64,000 bases of DNA from Archangium gephyra (GTDB lineage: Bacteria > Myxococcota > Myxococcia > Myxococcales > Myxococcaceae), in assembly GCF_001027285.1 (NCBI RefSeq), contig NZ_CP011509.1:422501-486500 (forward strand). Reading direction: 5' to 3'. A model generated the notes under the pieces. That model worked only from the letters and a program-made list of their open reading frames with translations, was not told where the DNA came from and did no database searches. Positions within the stretch are counted from its first letter, which is position 1, and each line of letters starts with the position of its first letter. Made by a program: the position numbers and the translations under genes. This document shows, piece after piece, positions 9,142 to 20,299 of the stretch.

Positions 9142-10273
9142 ACACGGGCCCCTCCGACCGGATGGTCTCCAGCCGCGCGCCGCGCAGCGTCTTGATGTAC
9201 TCCACCAGCGCCGCCACCTCCGCCGCCTCCAGCTCCCCCAGGTACGTCGGCATCACCGGCGCGAAGCCCTCCACCAGCCGCTCCTGCGGTTTCATCATCG
9301 ACTCCGTCAGGTACGCCTCGTCCGCCACCACCGTCTCGCCCGTCGTCAGCCGCTCGCGCCTCCCGTACAGCCCCCGCCACGTCGGCCCGATGTGCGCCGT
9401 CCCATCCACCGTGTGGCACTTCAGGCAACCCCTCTCCGCCGCCACCCGCTCACCCCGCTCCGCCAACGTCCCCCGCTCGCCGTACATCACCTCCCCGTGC
9501 GGCTCCTGCGCGTCGTACCGCGCCGCCTGCCTCGCGGGTTTGTAGGGCTCCTCCCGCTCGGGGGCACTCGGGCTCGCGTCCCGGCGGGACACCAGGCCCC
9601 GGCGCTGCTCCTGCATCCACGCCTCGTAGTCCTCCGGCGACAACGCCAGAACCTCCGCCCACATCTCCGAGTGCTTCAGCCCGCAGTACTCCGCGCACAT
9701 CACCCGGTAGCTCCCCGGCTTCGTCACCTCGAACCAGGTCTGCGTATAGGCCCCCGGCACCGCGTCCTGCTTGATGCGGAACGCCGGCACGTAGAAGGAA
9801 TGGATGACGTCCCGGCTCGTCAGCAACAGCCTCACCGGCTTGCCCACCGGCACCCGGAGCACTCCCATCGCGTTGGGGCCCTCGGGATAGGTGAACTTCC
9901 ACATCCACTGCTTGCCCACCACGTACACGTCCATCGCGTCCGGCGGCGGCGTCTGCATCCGGATGAAGTCGTGGTACCCCACGAAGAACCACACCAGGAA
10001 CGTGCCCAGCGGCAGCCCCACGAAGAGCACCTCCCACCCCAGCGTCCCCTCCACCTTCCTCGTCACCTCCGTCTCCGAGCGTCTCCGGAACCGGATGAGG
10101 AAGTACGCCGCCGTCCCGAAGATGAGCGTCGCCGCCACCATCGTCGTCGTGATGATGACGTAGTGCAGCTGGTCCACGTCCTTCGCCACCGTGGACGCCT
10201 GCTCCGGCAGGAACAACATCCGCCGGAACAGCTCGTTCACCGTCCCCGCGAGCGAGTCTTCTCCAGGCGTCAT
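9119..10273 (-). CDS. coxB: Cytochrome c oxidase subunit II with fused cytochrome c (caa3)
   Basis: A protein of 384 residues. Two transmembrane helices (about 38-60 and 80-99) are followed by the cupredoxin domain with CuA ligands His158, Cys193, Glu195, Cys197, His201 and Met204 (motif CAEYCGLKHSEM). A C-terminal cytochrome c domain has the haem motif CLKCH at 283-287 and a later Met in the PVMPTY segment, making this a caa3-type subunit II that accepts electrons directly at its own haem c. The start MTPGEDS overlaps the preceding stop by ATGA; the frame is open upstream but reads through the previous gene. Confidence 0.96.
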   Translation of the reverse strand: MTPGEDSLAGTVNELFRRMLFLPEQASTVAKDVDQLHYVIITTTMVAATLIFGTAAYFLIRFRRRSETEVTRKVEGTLGWEVLFVGLPLGTFLVWFFVGYHDFIRMQTPPPDAMDVYVVGKQWMWKFTYPEGPNAMGVLRVPVGKPVRLLLTSRDVIHSFYVPAFRIKQDAVPGAYTQTWFEVTKPGSYRVMCAEYCGLKHSEMWAEVLALSPEDYEAWMQEQRRGLVSRRDASPSAPEREEPYKPARQAARYDAQEPHGEVMYGERGTLAERGERVAAERGCLKCHTVDGTAHIGPTWRGLYGRRERLTTGETVVADEAYLTESMMKPQERLVEGFAPVMPTYLGELEAAEVAALVEYIKTLRGARLETIRSEGPVYEPIGGK

Positions 10274-10662
10274 CTCCCGCCTCCGTCCCGCCGCTGCTCC
10301 ACCACCCGCTCGATGGCCCGCTCGATGGGGAGGTGCACCACCCCCGCGTCCCGGTCCACCCAGCCGTACCCGTGCAGCCTCCGGTGCTGCTCCGCCTTCT
10401 CGTCCTCCGCTCGGGTGTCCAGTTGGAAGAGGCCCGTGTTGACGATGTTGAGCTCCGCCTTGCCCAATTGCTGGGGCTGCGAGGGCCCCGCGGGACTGAG
10501 GTGCTTCTGGCGCTGCTGGAGCTGCGCCCACGCCCCCACTACGAAGAAGGTGAAGATGATCAGCGCCGCCGCGATGACGCCACTGACGCGCCACCCGCTC
10601 ACCGGCCGCTGGTCGCGCTCGGGCGTCTTCCACTCCACCTTGGCGTTCTCCTCGCCGCTCAT
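10270..10662 (-). CDS. Small single-span protein of the act-cox operon
   Basis: A protein of 130 residues. One transmembrane segment (about 26-50, VSGVIAAALIIFTFFVVGAWAQL) is followed by a soluble part ending in LHGYGWVDRDAGVVHLPIERAIERVVE. The YGWVDRxAGVVxxPIxRA pattern is, to my recollection, found in small proteins encoded between alternative complex III and oxidase genes; no catalytic motif is visible. It is joined to actF upstream and coxB downstream by ATGA overlaps, so it is likely a subunit or assembly factor of the supercomplex. That role is inferred from position. Confidence 0.85.
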   Translation of the reverse strand: MSGEENAKVEWKTPERDQRPVSGWRVSGVIAAALIIFTFFVVGAWAQLQQRQKHLSPAGPSQPQQLGKAELNIVNTGLFQLDTRAEDEKAEQHRRLHGYGWVDRDAGVVHLPIERAIERVVEQRRDGGGR

Positions 10663-11840
10663 TCGCCGTACCCCAGCGACTCGCGCAGATAGGGGTCTCC
10701 CACCGGCACCGTCGCGTGCCCCCTCAGCCTCCACAGCGTGAAGGCCACCGCCGCTCCTCCCACTCCCAGGAACGCGGATACGTCCGCCCAGTGCGGGCTC
10801 GGCCCCCCGGGGCTCACCACCGGCACCACCAGCCACCACGTGTCCACGACGTGCGCCGCCAGCAGCCACACCGCCGCCACCGTCAGCGTCCTCCGGTGCT
10901 GCTTGAAGGGCCTCGACAGCAACACGAAGAAGGGCAACAGGAAGCGCGCGTTCACGAGGAACAACGCCACCGGCTCCCACGCGCCCCTCGCTCGCAACAC
11001 GTACCAGGGCACCTCGTGCGGCAGGTTCGCGATCCAGATGAGGAAGAACTGGCTGAACGCCATGTAGGCCCAGAAGACGCTGAAGGCGAACAGGAACTTG
11101 CCCAGGCTCGCCCGGTGCGAGTCATTCACCAGCTCGCCATACAGGTTCGGCCCTCGTGCCAGCGTCGTCGCCAGCGTCAGCATCGCCAGCGCCCCCACGA
11201 ACGCCCCCGAGAACCAATACAGCCCATACACCGTCGAGACGAACAGCGGCTCCAGCGACATCAGCCAGTCCAGCGACGCGAAGGACATCGCCAGCCCCAC
11301 CAGCGGCAGCGCCCCCGCTCCCAGCCACCACTGCCACTGGGTGAGTTTCAGCTCACCCGTCTCGTCCTGCTTCCGCGACCAGCGCAGCAGGAACTCGCCC
11401 ACCGCGCTCCACACCGCGAAGTACACCCCCGAGCGCACCACCCAGAACGGCAGGTTCAGCCACGCCCGCTTGTGCTCGAGCTTCTTCAGGTCCTTCTCGG
11501 ACAGCGGCGGGGGTTCTCCCAGCCAGGGGTACAGGTGGCTCGCCCCCACGAGGATCGGCAGGAAGAGCAGCGCGAACAGTGGCAGCGTCGCCGCCATCGT
11601 CTCCAGCATGCGCCTCAGCACCACCGGCCAGCGCGCCCTCGACGCGTGCCACGCTCCCAACAGCAGCAGCGACGCCACCGCCATTCCCGCCCAGTACGCG
11701 AAGGCGAAGAGGTAGCTGAAGAGCGCTCGTCTCGTGTCCACCGCGAAGCCCACCGCTGTCACGCCCAGCCCCACCGCTCCCACCGCCGCGGCGGCGAGCA
11801 TCGGCCCTCGCCCTCCCGTGAAGCGCTCCATCACCTTCAT
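10659..11840 (-). CDS. actF: Alternative complex III subunit ActF (NrfD-like)
   Basis: A protein of 393 residues with about ten hydrophobic segments and no cofactor motif, fitting the ActF integral membrane subunit of quinol:cytochrome c/electron acceptor oxidoreductase. Recognisable stretches include SFASLDWLMSLEPLFVSTVYGLYW and FAFSVFWAYMAFSQFFLIWIANLP, both typical of ActF. The start MKVMERF overlaps the actE stop by ATGA. It works in the inner membrane with ActC to anchor the periplasmic cofactor subunits and form the quinol and proton paths. Confidence 0.92.
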   Translation of the reverse strand: MKVMERFTGGRGPMLAAAAVGAVGLGVTAVGFAVDTRRALFSYLFAFAYWAGMAVASLLLLGAWHASRARWPVVLRRMLETMAATLPLFALLFLPILVGASHLYPWLGEPPPLSEKDLKKLEHKRAWLNLPFWVVRSGVYFAVWSAVGEFLLRWSRKQDETGELKLTQWQWWLGAGALPLVGLAMSFASLDWLMSLEPLFVSTVYGLYWFSGAFVGALAMLTLATTLARGPNLYGELVNDSHRASLGKFLFAFSVFWAYMAFSQFFLIWIANLPHEVPWYVLRARGAWEPVALFLVNARFLLPFFVLLSRPFKQHRRTLTVAAVWLLAAHVVDTWWLVVPVVSPGGPSPHWADVSAFLGVGGAAVAFTLWRLRGHATVPVGDPYLRESLGYGE

Positions 11841-12427
11841 GGAGTCCCCTCCTTCAGGAGCCGCGGCCTCGCCTCGGGCGGCACGTCCTCCAGCCCCGCT
11901 CGCTGGCTCTCCTGGAGCGCTCGCACGTACGCCACCACCGCCCACCGCTGCTCGGGCGTCAGCTTCTCCGCATACGCCGGCATCAGCCCGTACCCCCGCG
12001 TGATGACGTCGTAGTAGTAGCCGTCCGGGTACTCGGGCAGGTCCACCAGCGACGGCGGCTCGCGCAGCCCCATGTTCCTCGCCACCTGCGCCACCCCGTC
12101 CCCCAACACCCCGTGGCACGTCGCACAGTAGATGTCGAAGGACTTCCCGCCGCTCTCGACCCACTCCCTCGTCAGCGTGAGAGGGATTGACTCCACGTAC
12201 CCGCCATCCGGCGCGTCCTTGCCCGTGAGGAAGAAGCGGTCCTGGCCTCGCCGGTTCCTCGGCACCGTGCCCGCGGGGGGCTGGCGCATCACCCGCTCGT
12301 CCTCGAAGAAGGTGCTCTCCCGGTACGGCAGCGCCTTGGGCTGCTGCTTCATCCCTCCCCAGCCCTGGAAGTCCACCGGGCAGCCGGCCAGCACCCACGC
12401 CAGCGGTACGAGGAGCAGGCGCCTCAT
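11837..12427 (-). CDS. actE: Alternative complex III subunit ActE (monohaem cytochrome c lipoprotein)
   Basis: A protein of 196 residues. The signal MRRLLLVPLAWVLAGC ends in lipobox Cys16, so the protein is membrane-anchored by lipid. A single haem c motif CATCH lies at 101-105, and the GLMP segment around Met149 supplies the probable axial Met. This matches ActE, the monohaem subunit that passes electrons out of alternative complex III. The start overlaps the actD stop by 4 bp (ATGA). Confidence 0.93.
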   Translation of the reverse strand: MRRLLLVPLAWVLAGCPVDFQGWGGMKQQPKALPYRESTFFEDERVMRQPPAGTVPRNRRGQDRFFLTGKDAPDGGYVESIPLTLTREWVESGGKSFDIYCATCHGVLGDGVAQVARNMGLREPPSLVDLPEYPDGYYYDVITRGYGLMPAYAEKLTPEQRWAVVAYVRALQESQRAGLEDVPPEARPRLLKEGTP

Positions 12428-12957
12428 TCCTTCTCCTCCACCACCGCCGTGTTCCTCGCCGCCAGCTCGCGCAGGTGGCCCAGCACCGGCTCCGCCTCCT
12501 CCCGCCGCTTCGTCGTGACGCTCACCCAGAAGCCTCCCGTCGACGCCGTCCGGAAGGACTCCAGCTCGAAGAGCGGATGGTGCGGCCTCGGGAAGCGGAA
12601 CAGCCACATCAACCCGAAGAAGAGCGTCAGCGCCGCGAACAGCACCATCGTCTCGAAGGTGATGGGCACGAAGGCCGGCCCCGAGTGCGGCGGGCGGTTC
12701 CCCACGTTGAGCGGGTAGTCCACCGCGTTCGTCCACCACTGCAGCGCGTACGCTCCCGCCGCTCCCGTCAGCCCCGCCACGAACGCCCATGCCCTCAGCG
12801 GCGAGGGCTTCAGCTCCAGCACCTCCTCGATTCCCTCCACCGGGTACGGCGAGAAGGCATCCAACGTCTCCTTCGCGTAGCCGAGCTCGCCCAGCCGCCG
12901 CAGCGCCGCCTTCACCTCTTCCCCCGAGCCGAACTCGCCCACCACCCAGTAGCGCAT
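12424..12957 (-). CDS. actD: Alternative complex III subunit ActD (DUF3341)
   Basis: A protein of 177 residues. A soluble N-terminal part (about 1-50, FGSGEEVKAALRRLGELGY) precedes two hydrophobic segments (AWAFVAGLTGAAGAYALQWW and FETMVLFAALTLFFGLMWLF) and a soluble C-terminus, the standard ActD layout. The FSPYPVEGIEEVL stretch with the Pro-Tyr-Pro-Val core is characteristic of DUF3341. It has no cofactor and helps anchor the complex. The stop of actC and the ActD start are 3 bp apart. Confidence 0.94.
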   Translation of the reverse strand: MRYWVVGEFGSGEEVKAALRRLGELGYAKETLDAFSPYPVEGIEEVLELKPSPLRAWAFVAGLTGAAGAYALQWWTNAVDYPLNVGNRPPHSGPAFVPITFETMVLFAALTLFFGLMWLFRFPRPHHPLFELESFRTASTGGFWVSVTTKRREEAEPVLGHLRELAARNTAVVEEKE

Positions 12958-12960
12958 GGC

Positions 12961-14350
<1,390 letters not shown>

Positions 14351-14358
<8 letters not shown>

Positions 14359-17300
14359 GCTCGAGCTCCGGGTTCGGGTTCTTGATGCGCGCCAGGTACG
14401 CCGTGCGCGGCTTCGTCCCCAGCTCGTGCAGCACCGCGTAGTGTCTCGGGTCCGCGTGGCGTCTGGCCACCTCGGACTCCTTCACGTGCAGCGAGCCGAA
14501 GGCAATCGCCTCCGTGGGGCATACCTGCGCGCACGCGGATTGGAGCGCCTCCGTGTCGATGGGCCTGCGCTCCTTGCGCGACTCGATGCGGGCCCGCTCA
14601 ATCCGTTGCACGCAGTACGTGCACTTCTCCATCACCCCCCGCATCCGCACCGTGACGTCCGGGTTGAACCCCAGCTTCTCCAGCTCCGTCACCTTCGGCC
14701 GGTAGTCGAGGTAGTTGAACCGGCGCACCTTGTACGGGCAGTTGTTGCTGCAGTACCGGGTGCCAATGCACCGGTTGTAGACCATCTCGTTCAGGCCCTC
14801 GTCCGAGTGCACCGTGGCGTTCACCGGGCACACGTACTCGCAGGGCGCCTTCTCGCAGTGCTGGCACATCATCGGCTGGGGAATGGCCCGAGGCTCCTCC
14901 GGCGTCCCCTCGAAGTACCGGTCCACCCGCAGCCAGTACATCTCCCGCCCCCGCTCCACCTGCTCGCGCCCCACCACCGGGATGTTGTTCTCCGCCTGGC
15001 ACGCCACCACGCACGCCCCACACCCGATGCACCGGCTCAGGTCCACCGCCATCGCCCACTGGTAGCCCTCGTCGTATTGGAAGGGCTCGTACAGTTCCTC
15101 CACCGGGCCCTTCAGGTGCTCGAGGTACTCGGGCTTCTTCTTCTCGAAGGCCTCCAGCGTGTCCTGGATGGCGACCTCGCGGCCCTCCATCGCCCAGTGG
15201 TCCTGGGACGTCGCGTACCGGCCCCGCCCCTCTACCTTCTCCACCTGGAGGCCCTCCGCGAACCACGGCGCGTCCGCGTGCCTCAGCAGGTACGCGTTGA
15301 CTCCCAGTTCCTCGGGCGCCTCGGGGTCCCCGCTCCACTCGCGCCCCCAGCCGAGCTCCAGCGACACCGTGTCGTCCGCGTGCCCGGGCAGCACATACAC
15401 CGGTGCCTCCACCCAGCGCCCGCGGAACGTCAGCTTCACCTTGTCCCGTGGCTTCAAGGACAGACGCTCGGCCGTGCCCGGGCTCAGCAGCGCCGCGTTG
15501 CTCCAGGAGAGCATCGTCAGCGGGTCCGGCATCTCCTGCAGCCAGGCGTTGTGGAAGTACCGCCCGTCCCTCAGCTTGTAGCCGGGCAGCAGGTTCAGCT
15601 CGAGTCCCTGCGAGGGTTTGCGCGCGAAGCTCCTCACGCTCGCCTCCACCGCTCCCGCGTCCAGGGTGGCTCGCGTGCCCTGCAGCTGGGTTCCGGGAAT
15701 CGTCCCCACCGCCAGCCACTGCTCCCACGTGTCCTCGAAGGCCGGGCCCGCTGTCTGGGTTCTCCGCTGCCAGTGGGCCTTCACCAGTTGGTAGGGCGTC
15801 TGCTCCGCCACTCCCGCGAACGGGGAGAGCACGTCCAGCTCCGTCAGCCCCTGGAAGAGCGGCTCGATGAGCGGCTGGAGGATGCTCGCCGTCCCGTCCA
15901 CCGCCCGCGTGTCTCCCCAGCTCTCCAGCACGTGCGCCGCCGGCAGCACCCACGCGCTGTGCTTCGATGTCTCGTCCTCTCGCAACGCCAGGTACACCGC
16001 GTTGGGCACCGCGCTCAGCGCCGCCCCCAGCGTCACCCCCACCGGCGCCGTGTACACCGGGTTGAAGGCCGTCATCACCAGCGTGTCCACCCGGCCCGCG
16101 CTCGCCGCCTCGGACAATTCGCGCAGCACCTGGGGGCCACTTCGCACCGCTTCGATTCCGGGCTCGTACAGGGTGATGAGCCGGGTCTGGCTCCCGAGAA
16201 CGGCGTTGAGCAGGTGCGCCACCGCGTGCACTCGCGGCGGTTGGCGCTCGCCCACCACCACCACCGCCCGCTCCCCGTTCCTCGCCAGGTCTCCCGCGAC
16301 CGCGCGCACCTCTCGCGCCTTCTCCGGCCAGCCGAGCTCCAGCTCCCGGTAGCCCTCGAGTCCCGGCAGGCCGTGCGTCCTCGCCAGCTCGCCCAGCACC
16401 GCCAGGGCGAAGCGCTCCACCTCCGAGGGCTTCATCCTCAGGTGGTGGTCCGCGTTCATCCCCGTCACGCCGTGGTGCGATTCGGCCACGTACAGCCGGC
16501 TCATCGCCCCCCGCTCCGGCAGCCTCGCGCGGGAGAACTCACGCGCCTCGCGCAATGCGTACGGGCCCTGCGTCAGGAAGTCCGCGTCCAGCGACAGCAC
16601 CGCCCGGGCCTCGTCGTAGCGCACCCGCGTCTCCAGCGGACGGCCGAACGCGAGCCTCGCCCCCTCGTACACGTTGTCCCGTGACAGCGCGTGGTACGTC
16701 TCCACCCGCGCCCTCGGGAAGCGCTGGCGGATGCGCTCCACGAGCTCGCGCCTCGTGGGGGATGCCGAGGGCTCCAGCAGCAGCCACAGGCCTTCGCCTC
16801 CGGTCGCCTCCAGCCGGCTCGCTCGCTCCGTCTGCTCCTGGAGGTACCCCTTGAAGGAGCGGGGGGTGCCTCGCTGCTTCACTCCGCGCACCCGGGTGGT
16901 GTCGTAGAGGTCCACCAACAGTGCTTGCGCCAGGTGGTTCGTGGCCCCGAGGCTCACCGGGTGGTCCGGGTTACCCTCCACCTTCGTCGGCCGGCCCTCC
17001 CAGCTCGTCACCACCAGCCCCGCCCCGTAGCCCTCCGCCTCCCACGCCGTCGCGTAGGCGTTGGGAAGGCCTGGCTTCACGTCCGGCGGCTGGACCGTGT
17101 ACGGCATCACCTTCTCCGCCGGCTTCTTGCACGCCGCCAGCCCCGCCAGCGCCGCCGTGGTTCCCGCCAGCTGCAGGAAGCGCCGCCGGTCCAGGCCCCG
17201 GGGAGGCTCGGCCGCTCCCGGCGGGAATTCCCGCTCGGCCGCCTTCGCCAGCTCCGGCGAGCCGTGCAGCTCCTCCAGGCTGCGCCACGTGCGCGGACGC

Positions 17301-17365
17301 TCGTTTCCCGCCTCGGGCGGGTCCTGGAGCACGGGCAACGGATAGCGGTCGGTCAGCGGTGGCAT
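14351..17365 (-). CDS. actB: Alternative complex III subunit ActB (molybdopterin-fold plus Fe-S protein)
   Basis: A protein of 1004 residues. A twin-arginine signal ([21 protein letters not shown], about 55-76) implies export by Tat. The central part has the molybdopterin oxidoreductase fold; in this family it binds no cofactor. The C-terminal ferredoxin-like part has four cysteine clusters: [11 protein letters not shown] (about 778), [13 protein letters not shown] (about 832), [11 protein letters not shown] (about 863) and CTYC with CAQVC (about 916-945), as in PsrB-type subunits. The start [12 protein letters not shown] overlaps the actA stop by 13 bp; longer starts read back through actA. 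The clusters wire quinol electrons to ActA/ActE. Confidence 0.95.
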
Positions 17366-18000
17366 GTCGTGCAGTTCGTTCGGGGTTGGACGTCGTAGCG
17401 CCGCGCCAGCTCCTCCGGCCTCGCGTCTCCCGGGCCCGGCTTCCAGCGCAGCGAGGTGATGGCTTCCAGGGGGCGCAGGTTCGGCACCGGATCCCGGTGG
17501 CAGTCCAGGCACCACCCCATGGACAGCGGTTGCGCCTGCTGCACCGACGGCATCAGGTCCACCCGCCCATGGCACGTCACACACCCCACCCCCTTGTTCA
17601 CGTGGATGGAGTGGTTGAAGTAGACGAAGTCCGGCAGGTCATGCACCCGGCTCCAGGGAATCGGCCGGTCCGCGAAGTAGGATTGCCGGACGGGTTCCAG
17701 CAGCGGGCTCTGGTTCCAGATTTGCGCGTGGCACCCGAGGCACGTGGCCTGCGAGGGATAGCCCGCGCTCGAGGAGACCTCGACCGTGCTGTGGCAGTAG
17801 CGGCAGTCGATGGCCTCGTCTCCCGCGTGGTGCCGATGGTCGAACTGCACCGGCTGCGGAATGGGCTGCCGCAGGTTCTGGGCGAGCGGGCTGCGCGCGT
17901 AGGCCCAGAGTCCCAGCGCTCCGAGCGCCGGTGTGGCCAACAGCCCCGCCGCGACGACCCGGGCCACCGTGTTCGCGCGAGGTGTGAAGATCCAGGCCAT
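17353..18000 (-). CDS. actA: Alternative complex III subunit ActA (pentahaem cytochrome c)
   Basis: A protein of 215 residues. An N-terminal transmembrane anchor (about 12-34) is followed by five haem c motifs: CRYCH 66-70, CLGCH 87-91, CVTCH 140-144, CLDCH 164-168 and CTTCH 210-214. This is the expected haem count for ActA, the periplasmic subunit that receives electrons from ActB and delivers them to ActE or cytochrome c. It is the first gene of an eleven-gene operon running to 6489. The promoter must lie in 18001-18221. Confidence 0.95.
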   Translation of the reverse strand: MAWIFTPRANTVARVVAAGLLATPALGALGLWAYARSPLAQNLRQPIPQPVQFDHRHHAGDEAIDCRYCHSTVEVSSSAGYPSQATCLGCHAQIWNQSPLLEPVRQSYFADRPIPWSRVHDLPDFVYFNHSIHVNKGVGCVTCHGRVDLMPSVQQAQPLSMGWCLDCHRDPVPNLRPLEAITSLRWKPGPGDARPEELARRYDVQPRTNCTTCHR

Positions 18001-18165
18001 AAGCGCCCTGGATGACCGCGCTCGGACGCCCGGCTCCCAGGGCTTTCGACCCTAGAGAGCACCGGAGGACGCAACAATCACCGCGTTTCCTGCGCTTCCA
18101 GTTGTGAACCGTGAGCGCACGGCAACTGTCTGGAATCGCGCGGGGGGAACCCGAGAGCCTCGATA

Positions 18166-18200
18166 CCCTCACCCCGTCCCTCTCCCGAGGGGAGAGGGGA
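18166..18200. repeat. CCCTCACCCC-type intergenic repeat, copy 3
   Basis: Consensus copy (CCCTCACCCCGTCCCTCTCCC then GGGGAGAGGGG) between actA and the next gene, followed by the family's usual AAATTCGCTCA-type tail. Confidence 0.8.
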
Positions 18201-18221
18201 AATTCGCTCACGTATGGGGGC

Positions 18222-18374
18222 TCAGAAGAGGTGCTCCCTCAACACCGAGGCGCCTTCCTTCAGCGCCTCCTTCGTCTGGGACAGCGGCTCCCGCGGCATC
18301 ATCCCCAACCCCACCATTCCCAACGCCAGCCCCGCCCACAGCACCCCTCGCACCGGGTTGCGCGGCATCGCCAT
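18222..18374 (-). CDS. Possible small membrane protein
   Basis: A 50-codon frame starting MAMPRNPVRG with one hydrophobic segment (VLWAGLALGMVGLGMM) and a charged tail ending KEGASVLREHLF. The composition looks protein-like, and an in-frame GTG at 18389 is an alternative start. There is no clear ribosome binding site and I recognise no family; it could be the 3' remnant of a longer decayed gene. It lies in the 541-bp gap between actA and the lipoprotein at 18542, which otherwise holds only a repeat. Confidence 0.3.
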   Translation of the reverse strand: MAMPRNPVRGVLWAGLALGMVGLGMMPREPLSQTKEALKEGASVLREHLF

Positions 18375-18541
18375 CGCCGCCGCCAACACCCGCGCGCTCA
18401 ACCCCGTCGCCAGGGGCCCCGTGCCTGCCTGCCTGCCTCTCCCGCCGCTCGCACTGTCGTCTGGTCCCGGCTCCTGGCTCCCCGTCGTGGCACCTGGAGC
18501 TCCGAATCCCCAGCTTGGCCGCCCAGGAGGAAGCCAGAGCC

Positions 18542-20140
18542 ATGTCTCTCCGGGGTTTGTCTGTCCTTGCGCTGCTGTGCCTCGCCGCTTGCACTTCCAC
18601 TCCCGTGCACGAGCAGCCTCCGCCCGCCGTGACTCCTCCCTCCGAGTCTCCGCCCCCTTCGACTCCGCCCCCGGAGAACCCTCCCACGCCCCCGCCCGTC
18701 GTCACCTCGTGCACCCCGGGCACCTGCGCGCAGTCCGGCGCCCAGTGCGGCCTGGTCAGCGATGGCTGTGGGGACTTCCTCCTCTGTGGCGGCTGTGCGC
18801 CGGGCCAGGTCTGCGAGCAGGGACTCTGTCTGGCCTGCATTCCGCGCACCTGTGAGCAGGCCCTCGCGCACTGTGGCGAGCTGTCCGACGGCTGTGGGGG
18901 CACGCTCCGCTGTGACTCCTGTCCCTCCGGTCAGCGCTGCGGCGAGGACCGTCTGGCCACCGTCTGCGTGGCTCCCGGTGGCGCGCCTCCCACCGCGTGG
19001 GTGAAGACGTTCCAGGTGCCCGTGACGGCGCTCGCCACGGACTCGCGGGCGAACATCGTCCTCACCACCCAGACACCCGAGGGCGCCGCTCCCTCCCTTT
19101 TCGATTCCCGCGGCCAGCTCCTCTGGGCCCGCTCCGGAATCTCGCCGCGCATCCAACTGAATGGGCTCTCCGTGGCCCCCTCCGGCGAGTTGCTCGCCTG
19201 GGGCTGGAATCATGGGGAGTCGGGCCCCGGCGGTGCCATCGCCTATCGGTTCGACGCCCTCGGGCTCCACCCCACCGTCATCGGCCTGTGTGGAGACGAG
19301 TGCGGCCTCGGCCCCTACCTCGAGGACGCGGCCGGCAACCTGCTCCTCTACAGCATCAGCTCCGGGGGCTCGCGCATCGGCTACCGCGGCGTGGAGGGAC
19401 ACGACTGGTCCCTCCTGCATTCCTATTCCGCGGGGCCCTTCCCCCCGGGCTTCCCCCAGACTCCCTTTGATTACTGGTCCGCCGTCTTCGACTCCCAGGG
19501 GCAGGTGCTCGTGTCGGCCACCCTCGAGGGCCAGGCCACCTTCCAGGGCCAGTCGTTCGGCGCGGACACCTGGTCCTCCCTGGTGGTGCTGAAGCTCTCG
19601 CCCCAGGGACAGCTCGTCTGGGCCCGGGAGCTTCCCAAGACCCGCGCGACCCTCTCCCGGCTCCAGACCTCGGGTTCAGGCCTGGTGGTGGGGGTGGGCA
19701 CGTACTCGGACACGCTGAGGTGGCCCGGCGGTGAGCTGCGCACCGCCTGGCCGTCCAGAGCCGAGTCCTTCCTGATGGCCCTGGATGCACACGGGCGCAT
19801 CTCCTGGGCCCGGCCGCTTCCCCTCGACACGCGCACCCTCGCGGTCTCCCCCTCGGGAAGGATCGCCGTCGTCAGCCGGTTCGCCGAGCCCTCCACCGGC
19901 GCCCGGGGTGCCCTCCACGTCCGCGAGTACGACGTCCAGGGCAACCTGCGCTGGAGCCGCACCTGGTCCCCGCTCGATGCCTCCGGCGCCCTCTGGTTGA
20001 CGGGCATGGCCTGGGCCGGTGAGGACCTGGTGCTCGCCGGCTCGTTCCGCGGTGCGGTCGACTTCGGCACGGGCGTCCAGCAGGGCCCCACCGGCATGGA
20101 TACGCCCGCGGGCTTCGTCCTCGAGCTCCAACGGCCCTGA
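18542..20140 (+). CDS. Cys-rich lipoprotein with beta-propeller-like domain
   Basis: A protein of 532 residues. The signal peptide MSLRGLSVLALLCLAAC has lipobox Cys17, followed by a Pro-rich linker of about 35 residues. Two tandem cysteine-rich modules (CTPGTCAQSGAQCGLVSDG and CIPRTCEQALAHCGELSDG) end in CGGC-type pairs, a motif frequent in myxobacterial surface lipoproteins. The remaining roughly 400 residues have repeated F-x-x-x-G-x-x-x-W-A-R strands (LLWARS, LVWARE, ISWARP, LRWSRT) like a WD/PQQ-type propeller. An AGGAGG lies upstream. A surface-exposed location is likely; the function is unknown. A nested palindrome follows 24 nt after the stop. Confidence 0.85.
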   Translation: MSLRGLSVLALLCLAACTSTPVHEQPPPAVTPPSESPPPSTPPPENPPTPPPVVTSCTPGTCAQSGAQCGLVSDGCGDFLLCGGCAPGQVCEQGLCLACIPRTCEQALAHCGELSDGCGGTLRCDSCPSGQRCGEDRLATVCVAPGGAPPTAWVKTFQVPVTALATDSRANIVLTTQTPEGAAPSLFDSRGQLLWARSGISPRIQLNGLSVAPSGELLAWGWNHGESGPGGAIAYRFDALGLHPTVIGLCGDECGLGPYLEDAAGNLLLYSISSGGSRIGYRGVEGHDWSLLHSYSAGPFPPGFPQTPFDYWSAVFDSQGQVLVSATLEGQATFQGQSFGADTWSSLVVLKLSPQGQLVWARELPKTRATLSRLQTSGSGLVVGVGTYSDTLRWPGGELRTAWPSRAESFLMALDAHGRISWARPLPLDTRTLAVSPSGRIAVVSRFAEPSTGARGALHVREYDVQGNLRWSRTWSPLDASGALWLTGMAWAGEDLVLAGSFRGAVDFGTGVQQGPTGMDTPAGFVLELQRP

Positions 20141-20163
20141 GCCCTTTCGTCCCCCGTCACCCG

Positions 20164-20224
20164 CCGGGCGCGTTGTTCCAGAACTTGTCCAACAGTTGGA
20201 CAAGTTCGTGACGAGTGCGCCCGG
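20164..20224. repeat. Nested palindrome repeat, copy A
   Basis: Outer arms CCGGGCGCG (20164-20172) and GCGCCCGG (20217-20224) enclose a perfect 27-bp inner palindrome (20181-20207) with 13-bp arms GAACTTGTCCAAC around one base. It begins 24 nt after the stop codon of the upstream lipoprotein gene. Three more copies occur at 34223, 35221 and 48948. Confidence 0.85.
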
Positions 20225-20299
20225 AGCGCTTCCTGTCTGGACTCCTCCCCCTACCATGGCCCTTCCCCATGCGGCCCTCGGGCCTGGAGGTGTGGCCAT